Assembly (NCBI GenBank): GCA_046302135.1
Contig: JBKCIQ010000176.1
Location: 1-64,000 of the forward strand
Direction: 5' to 3'
From: AM-1111 sp046302135
Lineage (GTDB): Bacteria; Bacteroidota; Bacteroidia; B-17B0; Aurantibacillaceae
Length of the DNA stretch: 64,000 bases
Both the position numbers and the translations under genes were made by a program. Position 1 is the stretch's first letter. Every line of letters begins with the position of its first letter. The notes under the pieces were generated by a model that did not search any database, was not told the DNA's origin, and was given only the letters and a program-made list of their open reading frames with translations. Shown here in pieces: positions 44,651 to 53,105 of this stretch.

Positions 44651-45838
44651 ATGAGTTCTACAGAAATTGTATTCATATTAATCTCTGCCGTATTATTTTT
44701 ATTGCTACTACTTGTATTTTTTCAGAATAGCAAAAACAAAAAACACCTCATTAAAATTGAAAAAGAATTAATTAATAAAACCGAATCTGAGACTATCTGG
44801 ATTAAGGAGCGGAGTACGATTTTAGAGTCTAAGCAGAAGTTCGAAGAAAAAAACAAAAAGCTATGGTCTATGAGTGAGGCGGTGCACAAAGAAAGAAAGA
44901 AGGTGGACGAGGAAAATGAAAAATTACTTTTAGAAAAGGAAAAGTTAGTTTCAGATAAAAAAAAGCTAGATGAAAAAATAAAAAAGCTTTGGCAAACCAG
45001 CACTGCTATTCATAAGGAAAAGGAAAGAATTAACGAGCTCAAGTTAGAGATTGAAAACAAACACCAGGAAATAATTGATAGCGTTAATTACGCCAAGCGT
45101 ATTCAAAGGGCTTTGCTTGCAAGTGAAAAGTTACTGAGAAATCATTTAAAAGAGTATTTTATTTTTTTTAAACCAAGAGACATTGTAAGCGGAGATTTTT
45201 ATTGGGCATCAGAAACACAGGATAATAAATTTTTACTTGCTATCGCGGATAGCACCGGTCATGGTGTGCCCGGAGCAATTATGAGTATCCTCAACATTTC
45301 TGCTTTGAATGAAGCGGTAAACGCAGAAAAATTAAACGCTCCTGATACCATACTTAACTATTCCAGAAAACGAATTATGGAGCATATGGCAAATGACGGT
45401 AGTGAAGAGGGAGGAAAAGATGGAATGGACTGTGTGCTTTGTAAAATTGATTTTGAAAAAAAATTATTATCGTTTGCCGCCGCAAATAATCCGTTATGGA
45501 TATTTAGAAAAAATAAAGAGGCTAACATAGAGTTGATTGAAATCAAGCCAGATAAGATGCCTGTGGGTAAAGCTATGGGTGAGATTAAGCCCTTTTCGTT
45601 ACACGAAATTTCGGTACAACCGGGAGATCTCATTATAATGATAACGGATGGGTTTGCCGATCAGTTTGGAGGGCCCAATGGAAAAAAATTCATGTACAAA
45701 CCTCTAAAAGAACTTCTGTTTAGACTTAACCAATTGCCTATGCAGGAAATGAAGCAAGAACTTTATAGTAGATTTAATGAATGGAAAGGTAGACATGAAC
45801 AAGTTGATGACGTACTGATTGCAGGAATAAGGGTCTGA
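44651..45838 (+). CDS. Membrane-anchored coiled-coil SpoIIE/PP2C phosphatase
   Basis: The product has 395 residues. A transmembrane helix (about 6-24) is followed by a long charged coiled coil (about 30-145) that contains two KKLW..S.A.HKE.... units 42 residues apart. The SpoIIE-type phosphatase (about 150-395) keeps its metal-binding acids: DIVSGDFYW (177-185), IADSTGHGVPGA (198-209, D200), KDGMDCVLC, ITDGFADQFGG and QVDDVLIAG. It should dephosphorylate Ser/Thr on a partner protein at the inner face of the membrane. It lies 29 bp after the STAND gene and probably acts with it. Confidence 0.88.
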   Translation: MSSTEIVFILISAVLFLLLLLVFFQNSKNKKHLIKIEKELINKTESETIWIKERSTILESKQKFEEKNKKLWSMSEAVHKERKKVDEENEKLLLEKEKLVSDKKKLDEKIKKLWQTSTAIHKEKERINELKLEIENKHQEIIDSVNYAKRIQRALLASEKLLRNHLKEYFIFFKPRDIVSGDFYWASETQDNKFLLAIADSTGHGVPGAIMSILNISALNEAVNAEKLNAPDTILNYSRKRIMEHMANDGSEEGGKDGMDCVLCKIDFEKKLLSFAAANNPLWIFRKNKEANIELIEIKPDKMPVGKAMGEIKPFSLHEISVQPGDLIIMITDGFADQFGGPNGKKFMYKPLKELLFRLNQLPMQEMKQELYSRFNEWKGRHEQVDDVLIAGIRV

Positions 45839-45862
45839 TTTTTTTAAAATAATTAATTAAAA

Positions 45863-46534
45863 ATGAATGATACTTTTTTAAAAGCCGAATGGAGAAAGTT
45901 GCTTATGTCTAATTATCTCGTTGAGCCCAATGTACTTAAAAAATATGTCCCTTATAAAACCGAATTGGATCTATGGAACGGTAATTGTTATCTCAGTTTG
46001 GTAGGATTCATGTTTCTGAACACCAAGATTAAAGGCGTTTCAATTCCGTTTCATAAAAATTTTGAAGAGGTTAACCTAAGATTTTACGTGCGCTATAATG
46101 ATTCCGGATTGTGGAAACGAGGAGTTGTTTTTATAAAAGAAATAGTTCCTAAACCGGCATTAACTATGGTTGCGAATATGTTTTATCAGGAGCATTATGA
46201 AACCCTACCTATGCGACATCTTTGGGAAGAACAGGGGGCAAAAATTTCAGTGTGCTACGAGTGGAAAAAACACTCGTGGTACAAAATTGCGGCAATTGCT
46301 GAAAATAATTTATCAGTTATTAATACCGGAAGTGAGGAGGAGTTCATTACAGAGCACTATTGGGGCTACACTAAAATAAACGAATCTAAAACTTCTGAAT
46401 ACCAAGTTGAACACCCAAAATGGGAAGTTTATCCAGTAATTGACTTTAGTATTGATGTTGATTTTGCTGAGGTTTATGGATCAGACTTTGACTTTCTTTC
46501 AATTGAAAAACCCAAATCTGTTTTGCTCGCTTAA
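45863..46534 (+). CDS. DUF2071 (YqjF-like) protein
   Basis: The 223-residue product lacks a signal peptide. It shows the DUF2071 pattern: FLKAEWRKLLMSNYLVEPNVLKKYVPY, YLSLVGFMFLNTKIKGVSIPFH, EEVNLRFYVRYND and FEWKKHSW-like SVCYEWKKHSWYKIA with EEFITEHYWGYTK near the end. The family's function is unknown. It follows the phosphatase gene by 24 bp and precedes a terminator, so it is probably co-transcribed, although it may have joined the operon by chance. Confidence 0.75.
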   Translation: MNDTFLKAEWRKLLMSNYLVEPNVLKKYVPYKTELDLWNGNCYLSLVGFMFLNTKIKGVSIPFHKNFEEVNLRFYVRYNDSGLWKRGVVFIKEIVPKPALTMVANMFYQEHYETLPMRHLWEEQGAKISVCYEWKKHSWYKIAAIAENNLSVINTGSEEEFITEHYWGYTKINESKTSEYQVEHPKWEVYPVIDFSIDVDFAEVYGSDFDFLSIEKPKSVLLA

Positions 46535-46536
46535 GG

Positions 46537-46574
46537 TTCTGAAATAAAAGTCTTCGAAGGTTCAGAAATTTTTT
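46537..46574 (+). terminator. Terminator at the end of the TIR/STAND/SpoIIE operon
   Basis: TTCTGAA (46537-46543) pairs with TTCAGAA (46561-46567), with the inner palindrome CTTCGAAG (46552-46559), followed by a T tract at 46569-46574. It lies just past the DUF2071 stop. Confidence 0.65.
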
Positions 46575-46610
46575 GAAAGCAATTCCGGCTAAAAAATAAT
46601 AAAATTAATT

Positions 46611-47591
46611 TTACTTTAGTTCTTCTATTTTTACTCTTGCGTCCATTTCCAACATCGCTGCTATCGCAAGCTGAGAGTAAGCTTGTGAAGAATTTCTGAA
46701 GGCCTTAGCTTGAGTTTGCCAAAGTTTTTTCAATAGTCCCATTCCCGGCTCCCTCGTTCCGCAGGCCTCAATTGCAGGCCTCACGTTTCCAATACCGGCA
46801 TGGTAGGCATGCATTACCAAACACCTAAACCATAAGTCTTTCTCGTTATATGGTATCGAAAGTGTATCCAATGTTTCTTTGATTTTTGGTATACAAATTT
46901 CTTTTATAACCTTGCTTGCACAATAAGCACTTCTAGCAAGGTCAGCACGCTCATCTCTTTTACGGCTAACAATTAAACCAAACTTTTTAGCAACAAAAGG
47001 CATTAACTGAAACGGGCCGTAGGCACCAACACTAGACTTTTGAAGTTTATTAGGAGATTCTATTAATAAAATTGCCTGAGCATACCATGGATCTGTTTCA
47101 TTATCCTGAAATATTTTTATTGCCTCATGAATACTTGGGTAAACTTTATTGAAATCGTAAAAATAATTTTTACCTGCCGTGAAAAAAAGTTTGACGCTGT
47201 CCGGCACACAATAAATAGTTTTAATAGATGATTTTATTTCCTCTTTACAATCTTCGGAGTTTTTATCCCAGCTCTTTGAGTCTAATTTTAATAATACAAT
47301 CCTTGAGTTAGCTACGCTTATCAAACCAGTATCCTTTGGCAAGTTCATTATTTTCCTCCAGAATTTTATCTGAGAAAAAGTATCGCAACGTAAATCGTAA
47401 ATCTGCTTATCATGAATATAAAATTTTTTTTCTTTTGTAATAGTGTCTTTCAACTGTATTACATCAGGGTTGGAATTTTTTTTTGTGGTTGAAGAAATTT
47501 CTTTGTCGGCATATGAAAAATTCTTAAGCCCTATTAAGGACAATATACCTGCCAAAACAGTAAACAAGAATATATTTCGTTTTAATTGCAT
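46611..47591 (-). CDS. Lytic transglycosylase (SLT fold)
   Basis: The product has 326 residues with an N-terminal hydrophobic segment (about 7-24), probably a signal or anchor. The catalytic domain begins near 165: YAQAILLIESPNKLQKSSVGAYGPFQLMPFVAKKFGL carries the catalytic Glu in LLIES and the GAYGPFQLMP motif. AYHAGIGNVRPAIEACG is the usual C-terminal motif. It should cleave peptidoglycan between MurNAc and GlcNAc, forming 1,6-anhydro ends. About 150 residues between signal and domain are of unknown role. Confidence 0.85.
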   Translation of the reverse strand: MQLKRNIFLFTVLAGILSLIGLKNFSYADKEISSTTKKNSNPDVIQLKDTITKEKKFYIHDKQIYDLRCDTFSQIKFWRKIMNLPKDTGLISVANSRIVLLKLDSKSWDKNSEDCKEEIKSSIKTIYCVPDSVKLFFTAGKNYFYDFNKVYPSIHEAIKIFQDNETDPWYAQAILLIESPNKLQKSSVGAYGPFQLMPFVAKKFGLIVSRKRDERADLARSAYCASKVIKEICIPKIKETLDTLSIPYNEKDLWFRCLVMHAYHAGIGNVRPAIEACGTREPGMGLLKKLWQTQAKAFRNSSQAYSQLAIAAMLEMDARVKIEELK

Positions 47592-47637
47592 TAACTAGAA
47601 TAAAGCAACAGGACCTTAAATATACAAACTTTTAGTT

Positions 47638-50055
47638 TTATTTTGTCAATATGATTTTAGTAGTGGAGGCAGGCTCATTTCCTGAATCTACGAGAACAAT
47701 ATAGGTTCCTGTTTCAATTTGATGCACGTCAATTTTTGTTACTTTTCCTTGAGTAACACCCGTTAAAATTCTTCTTCCCGATAGATCAGATAATTCATAC
47801 CTATATGATATGTCCGAATCAGTTGAAATGAAAAAAGACTCCTGATTTGCCGGATTCGGATAAACCCTTATTTTTTTCTTTGATAAAGAATTTTTTATTC
47901 CGGAAAACAGTGAGCTTACACCATTGGCGGTAGCGTATTCACCTTTCTTTAGTGTGTCAACAACAAAATACCCGAATTTCCCGGTAGTCCCTCCTAATTT
48001 TGTTTTCGCGTAATTTGAAACCTCTACCCAGTCTTCTGCGGTGTTTTTTCTATAAAGTAAAAGAACGCTGTCAGAGGTAAATTGTGTCAGGCAGGTGTCT
48101 AAGTAAGCAGTCTGCCCTGTAAGGTTTTTTCTGCCGTCGTACCAAAAAGTTGCTTTGGAGTGAAATGTTGAATCAAATATTCCGTCAATTTTCCAATAGT
48201 GCTGAGTATTTAATCTGTAATTGTTGATATTATTTTTAATGGTGTCAGGCGAAACAAAATTGTGTTCAACTCTAATCCAGGCAGAATCTGACGGTATGTT
48301 GATTATATTCAAGGATAAGTTTGCAGGATTAAAACTGTTAGATCCTGTTGTGTAGACTGTTTTATGGCAAGAAGAAGTTGCATCACTAATCTTTGAATCA
48401 ACATTGATGCCGGTGAACACAGGATAAAATGGTAAGTTAAACGTAGTAATATAATTCGATCCTCCTGCAAAAACCTTCCTTATTTGATTTTGCCATAAGT
48501 TGTTTTTAAAAGTGATTTCAAGCGGAACGTTCGTATAAAAGTTTTGAGACCGTGCAAGTTTTTGCTTAATATAAACAGTAACGTTATACGTTCCGTTAGC
48601 CTGCGGAACTACGTTAGTGCTGTCGATTGAAAAATGTGGCCATCCGGGTTGCAAAATCCAGTCGCCCATAAACTGATTCATATTTACGCCGGTTGCTGCA
48701 GTGAGTATATTGCCAAACTCCAATGTATTTAAGTTTTTAAATCCTTTTTGTTGTTGCACGGCTTTCATCCCTAATTTAAAAAGGGAGTCACCTAAATAAG
48801 CTCTTGCATTGTGCATCATGTCTGCTCCTTTCCGGTACACGTGATCTCCATAGGTATAAATGTGAGGAACACCACTTACGTTTAGAGAGCCTTCTCTTAA
48901 ATGTGCGAAATGAACCATGTCCTCATGATTTGTTTTAATTGCGTTGATGTAACTTTGCCAGCCGTAAACAAAATCTCGAAAGAGATATTCGGAGTAGGAA
49001 GCAATGCCTTCGTTCAACCACATGTCACCTGCTGTTTCGCAGGTGGTATGATCTCCCCACCAGTGATGAGAAAGTTCATGCGCCATCAAATCCGCTTCAT
49101 AGGTTAATGAACCATTTGCAGTAGCTCGGGGATAAGCAATATTTGTTGCATGCTCCATTGCTCCACTATTAAATGGAACCAGACAATAACCGACACGATT
49201 CCATACGTAAGGGCCGTACCAATCTTCAAAGCCGGATAACGCATCCTGAAGGTGGATAAAAGAATTTTTCAGGTTAGTTGTGTCTGCGGGTAAGGCTGCA
49301 AGAATAATAGGAATGTTACCATTAATTCCGTTATACTGCTGACTCACGTGAGTATAATTAGCGACACTAATGCTGGCAAGATAAGATGGAATTTCCTCAT
49401 TCATTACCCATGTTCTCGTTCTTAAACCCATTGCATCGGTTGTGTCTTTAGATAGGGCACCGTTGCAATAAGCAATCTTACCAGCATTTGTTGAAATATG
49501 AAAAGTGTATTTCGCTCTTTCAGAAAAGTTATCGAAACATGGGTGCCACACTCTACCGTAAACGTGTGGGCTTGCATCAAAACCAACTCCAAGATTATAC
49601 ATGTATCCACTCTGTTTGTACCAGCCACCCCAGCCAGAAGCATCTTTTACCGGCTTGCCGTGATAATAAATATATACGTTAAGCGTATCTACTATGTTAT
49701 ATGTATTGCCTAGAAATATATTTAAAAGCGTATCATTATAAGAATAATTTAAAATAGAATTATTTAATTTAATCGAATCAATTTTCATTTTCAACAAATC
49801 AAGACAGAGGTAATTTAGTCCGTTTAATTTTGGATTGAACTTCACCATTGTATAACCGCGAATGGTGTCTGTTGTAAAGTCGGTTAGATTAAGAGTAACG
49901 TCGTATAATAGTACATCTGCTGTATCACTTCTAAGATTTTCCTGGGCTGTTGTAAATGTTGTTGTCGAAAAACTTGATTTACTGATCTGGCAATTATTAT
50001 TTTTTTGGGAGATGCAAAAAAAAGGTATTAGTAAAATCAAAAAGTATTTTCTCAT
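47638..50055 (-). CDS. Secreted M1-family metallopeptidase with T9SS type A sorting domain
   Basis: The product has 805 residues. A signal peptide (1-16) is followed by the M1 N-terminal beta domain and the catalytic region near 265-345: GAMEHATNIAYPR (GAMEN motif as GAMEH), HELSHHWWGDHT zinc motif and the distal Glu in WLNEGIASYSEYLF. A second beta-rich domain and an extended region lead to the type A sorting tail (VYPNPANQESFFI ... GTYIVLVDSGN ... IILTK). It is an extracellular aminopeptidase that cleaves N-terminal residues from peptides. Confidence 0.9.
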   Translation of the reverse strand: MRKYFLILLIPFFCISQKNNNCQISKSSFSTTTFTTAQENLRSDTADVLLYDVTLNLTDFTTDTIRGYTMVKFNPKLNGLNYLCLDLLKMKIDSIKLNNSILNYSYNDTLLNIFLGNTYNIVDTLNVYIYYHGKPVKDASGWGGWYKQSGYMYNLGVGFDASPHVYGRVWHPCFDNFSERAKYTFHISTNAGKIAYCNGALSKDTTDAMGLRTRTWVMNEEIPSYLASISVANYTHVSQQYNGINGNIPIILAALPADTTNLKNSFIHLQDALSGFEDWYGPYVWNRVGYCLVPFNSGAMEHATNIAYPRATANGSLTYEADLMAHELSHHWWGDHTTCETAGDMWLNEGIASYSEYLFRDFVYGWQSYINAIKTNHEDMVHFAHLREGSLNVSGVPHIYTYGDHVYRKGADMMHNARAYLGDSLFKLGMKAVQQQKGFKNLNTLEFGNILTAATGVNMNQFMGDWILQPGWPHFSIDSTNVVPQANGTYNVTVYIKQKLARSQNFYTNVPLEITFKNNLWQNQIRKVFAGGSNYITTFNLPFYPVFTGINVDSKISDATSSCHKTVYTTGSNSFNPANLSLNIINIPSDSAWIRVEHNFVSPDTIKNNINNYRLNTQHYWKIDGIFDSTFHSKATFWYDGRKNLTGQTAYLDTCLTQFTSDSVLLLYRKNTAEDWVEVSNYAKTKLGGTTGKFGYFVVDTLKKGEYATANGVSSLFSGIKNSLSKKKIRVYPNPANQESFFISTDSDISYRYELSDLSGRRILTGVTQGKVTKIDVHQIETGTYIVLVDSGNEPASTTKIILTK

Positions 50056-50126
50056 AAATTATTTTATTCCTTCACCTAAAATTAATGGAAATATTCCGGC
50101 ACTTCAATAAAATCCGGCGTAAAAAA

Positions 50127-50684
50127 CTATTTTTTGTTTGCTTCCGAAGGAATTAACTCTGAAAAAACGGTTACGTCTACAGATTCAGCTATTTTTTTTG
50201 TTACAATAGTAGGTACTTTTATTCCGTAGTCTGCTACTTTAACAGGGAATTTGGCATCAAGAGTTATTTTACCATTAGAAACTGTAATTTTCCCTTTTAC
50301 GTCCACATCTTTTGTAACACCATGTATTGTTAGTTTTCCTTTGGCAGTAACAGGTGTAACACCATTGGCTAAATAGTTTACTGATCCAATAATTTTACCC
50401 GAAAAAGATGATGTTGGATATTTTTCCGACTCCATATAATTTTCATTAAAATGTTCCTGCATCAGCGGCCTTTCAAATGTAAATCCAAGATTTTTTGCCT
50501 GCATCTGAATTGCCCCTGTAGAAGGTTTTATTACAACCACAACTTGTTTGTTTTTTGCCGAAATATCTTCTAATGGTGTGGTGGAAAAAAACGACAAGGT
50601 GCTTTCTTTTCCTTTTAAGAGATCCTGCCCTTTAAAAATAAAACCTGAGAAGATGAATAAAAGACTTAAAGTAATGTTTTTCAT
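50127..50684 (-). CDS. YceI-family lipocalin-like periplasmic protein
   Basis: The product has 185 residues. A signal peptide (1-19, ...FKGQ) is followed by the YceI beta-barrel: STLSFFSTTPLEDISAKNK, MQAKNLGFTFERPLMQEHFNENYMESEKYPTSSFSGKI, then KGKLTIHGVTKDVDVKGKI and VKVADYGIKVP. Family members bind polyisoprenoid lipids in a long cavity. The role here is unclear. It is probably monocistronic, with a -7 box 26 bp upstream. Confidence 0.88.
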   Translation of the reverse strand: MKNITLSLLFIFSGFIFKGQDLLKGKESTLSFFSTTPLEDISAKNKQVVVVIKPSTGAIQMQAKNLGFTFERPLMQEHFNENYMESEKYPTSSFSGKIIGSVNYLANGVTPVTAKGKLTIHGVTKDVDVKGKITVSNGKITLDAKFPVKVADYGIKVPTIVTKKIAESVDVTVFSELIPSEANKK

Positions 50685-50709
50685 TTTGTTTTTTAATTAA
50701 ATATATATC

Positions 50710-50717
50710 CAAAATTA
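50710..50717 (-). promoter_or_regulatory. -7 promoter element of the yceI-like gene
   Basis: The plus strand reads CAAAATTA (minus TAATTTTG), a perfect TAnnTTTG box 26 bp upstream of the ATG at 50684. Confidence 0.5.
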
Positions 50718-50858
50718 AGCCATATTTTGATTCTTTTGTATGATTTAAAGTAATTTCAATAACCAACTGTTTTTGTAGAGTAATTTAAAATGATAAATAA
50801 CTTAAAACTCAAACAAAACAACTTTTGATAGATTAATTTTAACTCATTAAACTTGCAC

Positions 50859-51428
50859 ATGAAGAATACCATAAGCAAGAATATAGAAGCATTTGAAAAA
50901 GAAGACTTCATCGCCCAATTGAAACAAAGGTTTATGACCTATATACAACGCCACCCTAAAATTAAATGGGAGAACGTAGAAAATAGATTAAGAAAAAATC
51001 CTGAAAAACTTAAAGTGATTTTTAAAATGGAATCGACTGGTGGTGAGCCAGATGTTATAGGGCAAGATATAAAGTCAGGTGAAATAATTTTCTGCGATTG
51101 CTCTGAAGAAAGTCCTTTAGGAAGAAGATCACTGTGTTATGACGTGGCGGCGTTAGATTCACGTAAGGAAAATAAACCGGCAGGAAATGCAGAAGATTTT
51201 GCCAAAGAAATAGGAATAACCCTTTTAACGGAATCAGAATATTTTCAATTGCAAGAATTGGGCGAGTTTGATTTGAAAACCTCAAGTTGGCTTAAAACTC
51301 CTGATAAAATACGAAATAAGGGGGGTGCAATTTTTGGTGATTTTCGTTTTGGAAGAGTTTTTATTTATCACAATGGCGCTTCATCATATTATGCCGCGAG
51401 AGGCTTTAGGGGACTAATAAGTGTGTGA
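50859..51428 (+). CDS. DUF4256 domain protein
   Basis: The 189-residue cytoplasmic protein is single-domain. The conserved parts are RFMTYIQRHPKIKWENVENRL, FKMESTGGEPDVIGQD, IIFCDCSEESPLGRRSLCYD, ITLLTESEYFQLQELGEFDLKTSSWLKTPDKIRNKGGAIFGD and FIYHNGASSYYAARGFRGLI. These match DUF4256 closely, but the family's activity is unknown. The ATG at 50859 is preferred over the TTG at 50853. Confidence 0.82.
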   Translation: MKNTISKNIEAFEKEDFIAQLKQRFMTYIQRHPKIKWENVENRLRKNPEKLKVIFKMESTGGEPDVIGQDIKSGEIIFCDCSEESPLGRRSLCYDVAALDSRKENKPAGNAEDFAKEIGITLLTESEYFQLQELGEFDLKTSSWLKTPDKIRNKGGAIFGDFRFGRVFIYHNGASSYYAARGFRGLISV

Positions 51429-51433
51429 TATTT

Positions 51434-51928
51434 TTATTGCCACTGTTTAATTATAGTTTCTAGTTCCGCTTTTTTCTTTGTTCCAATCAGCAGCTTTTTC
51501 CCATCATTGAAAATAATTTGTAATCCAATTTTTCCAGAAATATTATAAGCTCTGTTATTTGATGATCCTTTTATTCCCCAGCCTCCATATTCCTGTATTG
51601 GTTTGTATTCTCGGACAAAAATGGTTTTGACCTCTGATCTGTAAATTTTTCTAGGTTTTAACAACAAGGGAAAAAATCGTACAACAATTAAATCTTTTTC
51701 AAGATGTGTTTCGAGCTTAACTAGAAAAAACAAAACTGTTATTGAAACATTCACCGCGGCAGTAACAATTAAAGACCAATCCTCCATGGGCTTATCGCCG
51801 AGCGGCTTTTTCAGAACAAACTGCCAAAAAAGAGAAATGAAGAAAAAACCATTTAGGCCAAGCACAATGGCAATCAACCACCACTGATTGAATCTTTGTT
51901 TTTCGTGAAAAATAATTTGTTTGTTCAA
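51434..51928 (-). CDS. Hypothetical two-helix membrane protein with PH-like tail
   Basis: The 164-residue product has two hydrophobic helices (about 17-39 and 53-71) and a C-terminal beta-rich domain (LIVVRFFPLLLKPRKIYRSEVKTIFVREYKPIQEYGGWGIKG ... GLQIIFNDGKKLLIGTKKKAELETII) like small membrane proteins with a PH-like fold. The start is TTG at 51928; no in-frame ATG precedes the first helix. It lies 11 bp after the NHL-protein stop, so it is probably co-transcribed with it. Function unknown. Confidence 0.65.
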   Translation of the reverse strand: MNKQIIFHEKQRFNQWWLIAIVLGLNGFFFISLFWQFVLKKPLGDKPMEDWSLIVTAAVNVSITVLFFLVKLETHLEKDLIVVRFFPLLLKPRKIYRSEVKTIFVREYKPIQEYGGWGIKGSSNNRAYNISGKIGLQIIFNDGKKLLIGTKKKAELETIIKQWQ

Positions 51929-51939
51929 TTGAGGGTATG

Positions 51940-53004
51940 TTATTCGCCAATTGAAATTCTCTTTATGTGCTTCTTATCTTCACCAATAACTTCCAATAAG
52001 TAATTTCCTTTGCAAACCGGGAGATGCAATTTAATTTCAGTTTGCTTCTCATTTTTAATCTCTCCAGAAAAAACTTCTTTTCCATCAGTTGAGTAAACTT
52101 TAAAGTAATTAATTTTTTCAGGACTTAAAATTGTAATATCTCCATTTGATGAAGGGATAGGAAAAACTTTTATGTCGGATTCTGCTTCCGAAATGTTTTG
52201 CGAGCTTAGTGTTGATCCAAAACCAACCCACACCACATTGTTTAGTGTTCCGCTATTAGGAATTGCTAAAGTGTCTGTTTGCTGGTTGTAAAAAAGATCT
52301 GCAGGCGATGAAAGTCCTGTTACAACAGTAGTAGGGCCTGTAGTAAAATTATTTGAAAACTTACGAATGGTATTGTTGCCCCAAGTACTTACATAATAAT
52401 TCCCATAAGCATCTGCAGCAATTCCATCTATATTACTAAGTGCGGTGGTTACAAGGGTGGTTACAGAAGAGTCGGAGAGGGCCACTTGCTGAATGGGGGC
52501 ACTGGTGCCCCAGTTTACAAAGACTAGCCGCTGGTTTGCGCCCTCATAAATTATTCCGTTGGGACTTTTTGTTAAGCCTGTAACATAAACATTAAAAGCG
52601 GAAGTGTTTACATCTACTCTGTAAATTTTCTTAGCGGAAAAATCAGTAACAAAAAGATTGCTTACGCCATCTGAGCATATTCCGTTTAGAAAGGTTGCGT
52701 TGAGGTTTAAGTTAAAAACTTGTGCGCCCGAAGTTAAGTCAAACCCTCTTATTTTTCCTCCGCCATAACAGCAATAAAGAGTGTTACCAAGAATTTCTAT
52801 ACCATATGGTCCGCTTGTCATTCCGCTCACAAAAGGTGTGAAATTTCCATTCATATCTCTGGCAATAACAGTACCGTTATTTTTATTTCCAATTAGCCAT
52901 CTGTTGTTTGCAAAATCAAACTCAACACTTTCAGGACCGTTATAGGATTGCGAGAAAATGGAAGTGAACAATAAAAGGTGGACAACGGCGAGTATATTTT
53001 TCAT
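51940..53004 (-). CDS. Secreted NHL/SMP-30-type beta-propeller with T9SS type A tail
   Basis: The 354-residue product has a signal peptide (1-18, ...SIFSQ). Blades of a six-bladed propeller follow (PESVEFDFANNRWLIGNK; GPYGIEILGNTLYCCYGG; SPNGIIYEGANQRLVFVNWG; IDGIAADAYGNYYVSTWGNNTI; SPADLFYNQQTDTLAIP). The last ~75 residues are the sorting domain (IKVFPIPSSNGDITIL ... GNYLLEVIGE ... IKRISIGE). It is a secreted surface protein of unknown binding target. Confidence 0.82.
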   Translation of the reverse strand: MKNILAVVHLLLFTSIFSQSYNGPESVEFDFANNRWLIGNKNNGTVIARDMNGNFTPFVSGMTSGPYGIEILGNTLYCCYGGGKIRGFDLTSGAQVFNLNLNATFLNGICSDGVSNLFVTDFSAKKIYRVDVNTSAFNVYVTGLTKSPNGIIYEGANQRLVFVNWGTSAPIQQVALSDSSVTTLVTTALSNIDGIAADAYGNYYVSTWGNNTIRKFSNNFTTGPTTVVTGLSSPADLFYNQQTDTLAIPNSGTLNNVVWVGFGSTLSSQNISEAESDIKVFPIPSSNGDITILSPEKINYFKVYSTDGKEVFSGEIKNEKQTEIKLHLPVCKGNYLLEVIGEDKKHIKRISIGE

Positions 53005-53020
53005 AAATTTTAATTAATAT

Positions 53021-53028
53021 CAAATATA
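53021..53028 (-). promoter_or_regulatory. -7 promoter element of the NHL-propeller gene
   Basis: CAAATATA on the plus strand (minus TATATTTG) is a perfect TAnnTTTG box, 17 bp upstream of the ATG at 53004. Confidence 0.5.
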
Positions 53029-53105
53029 AACAATGATCAAAGAACTGACAATTTTTTTGTGTTTGAACTTAAGAGAGCTAAGCTTTTATTAATTTTATAC
53101 AAATT

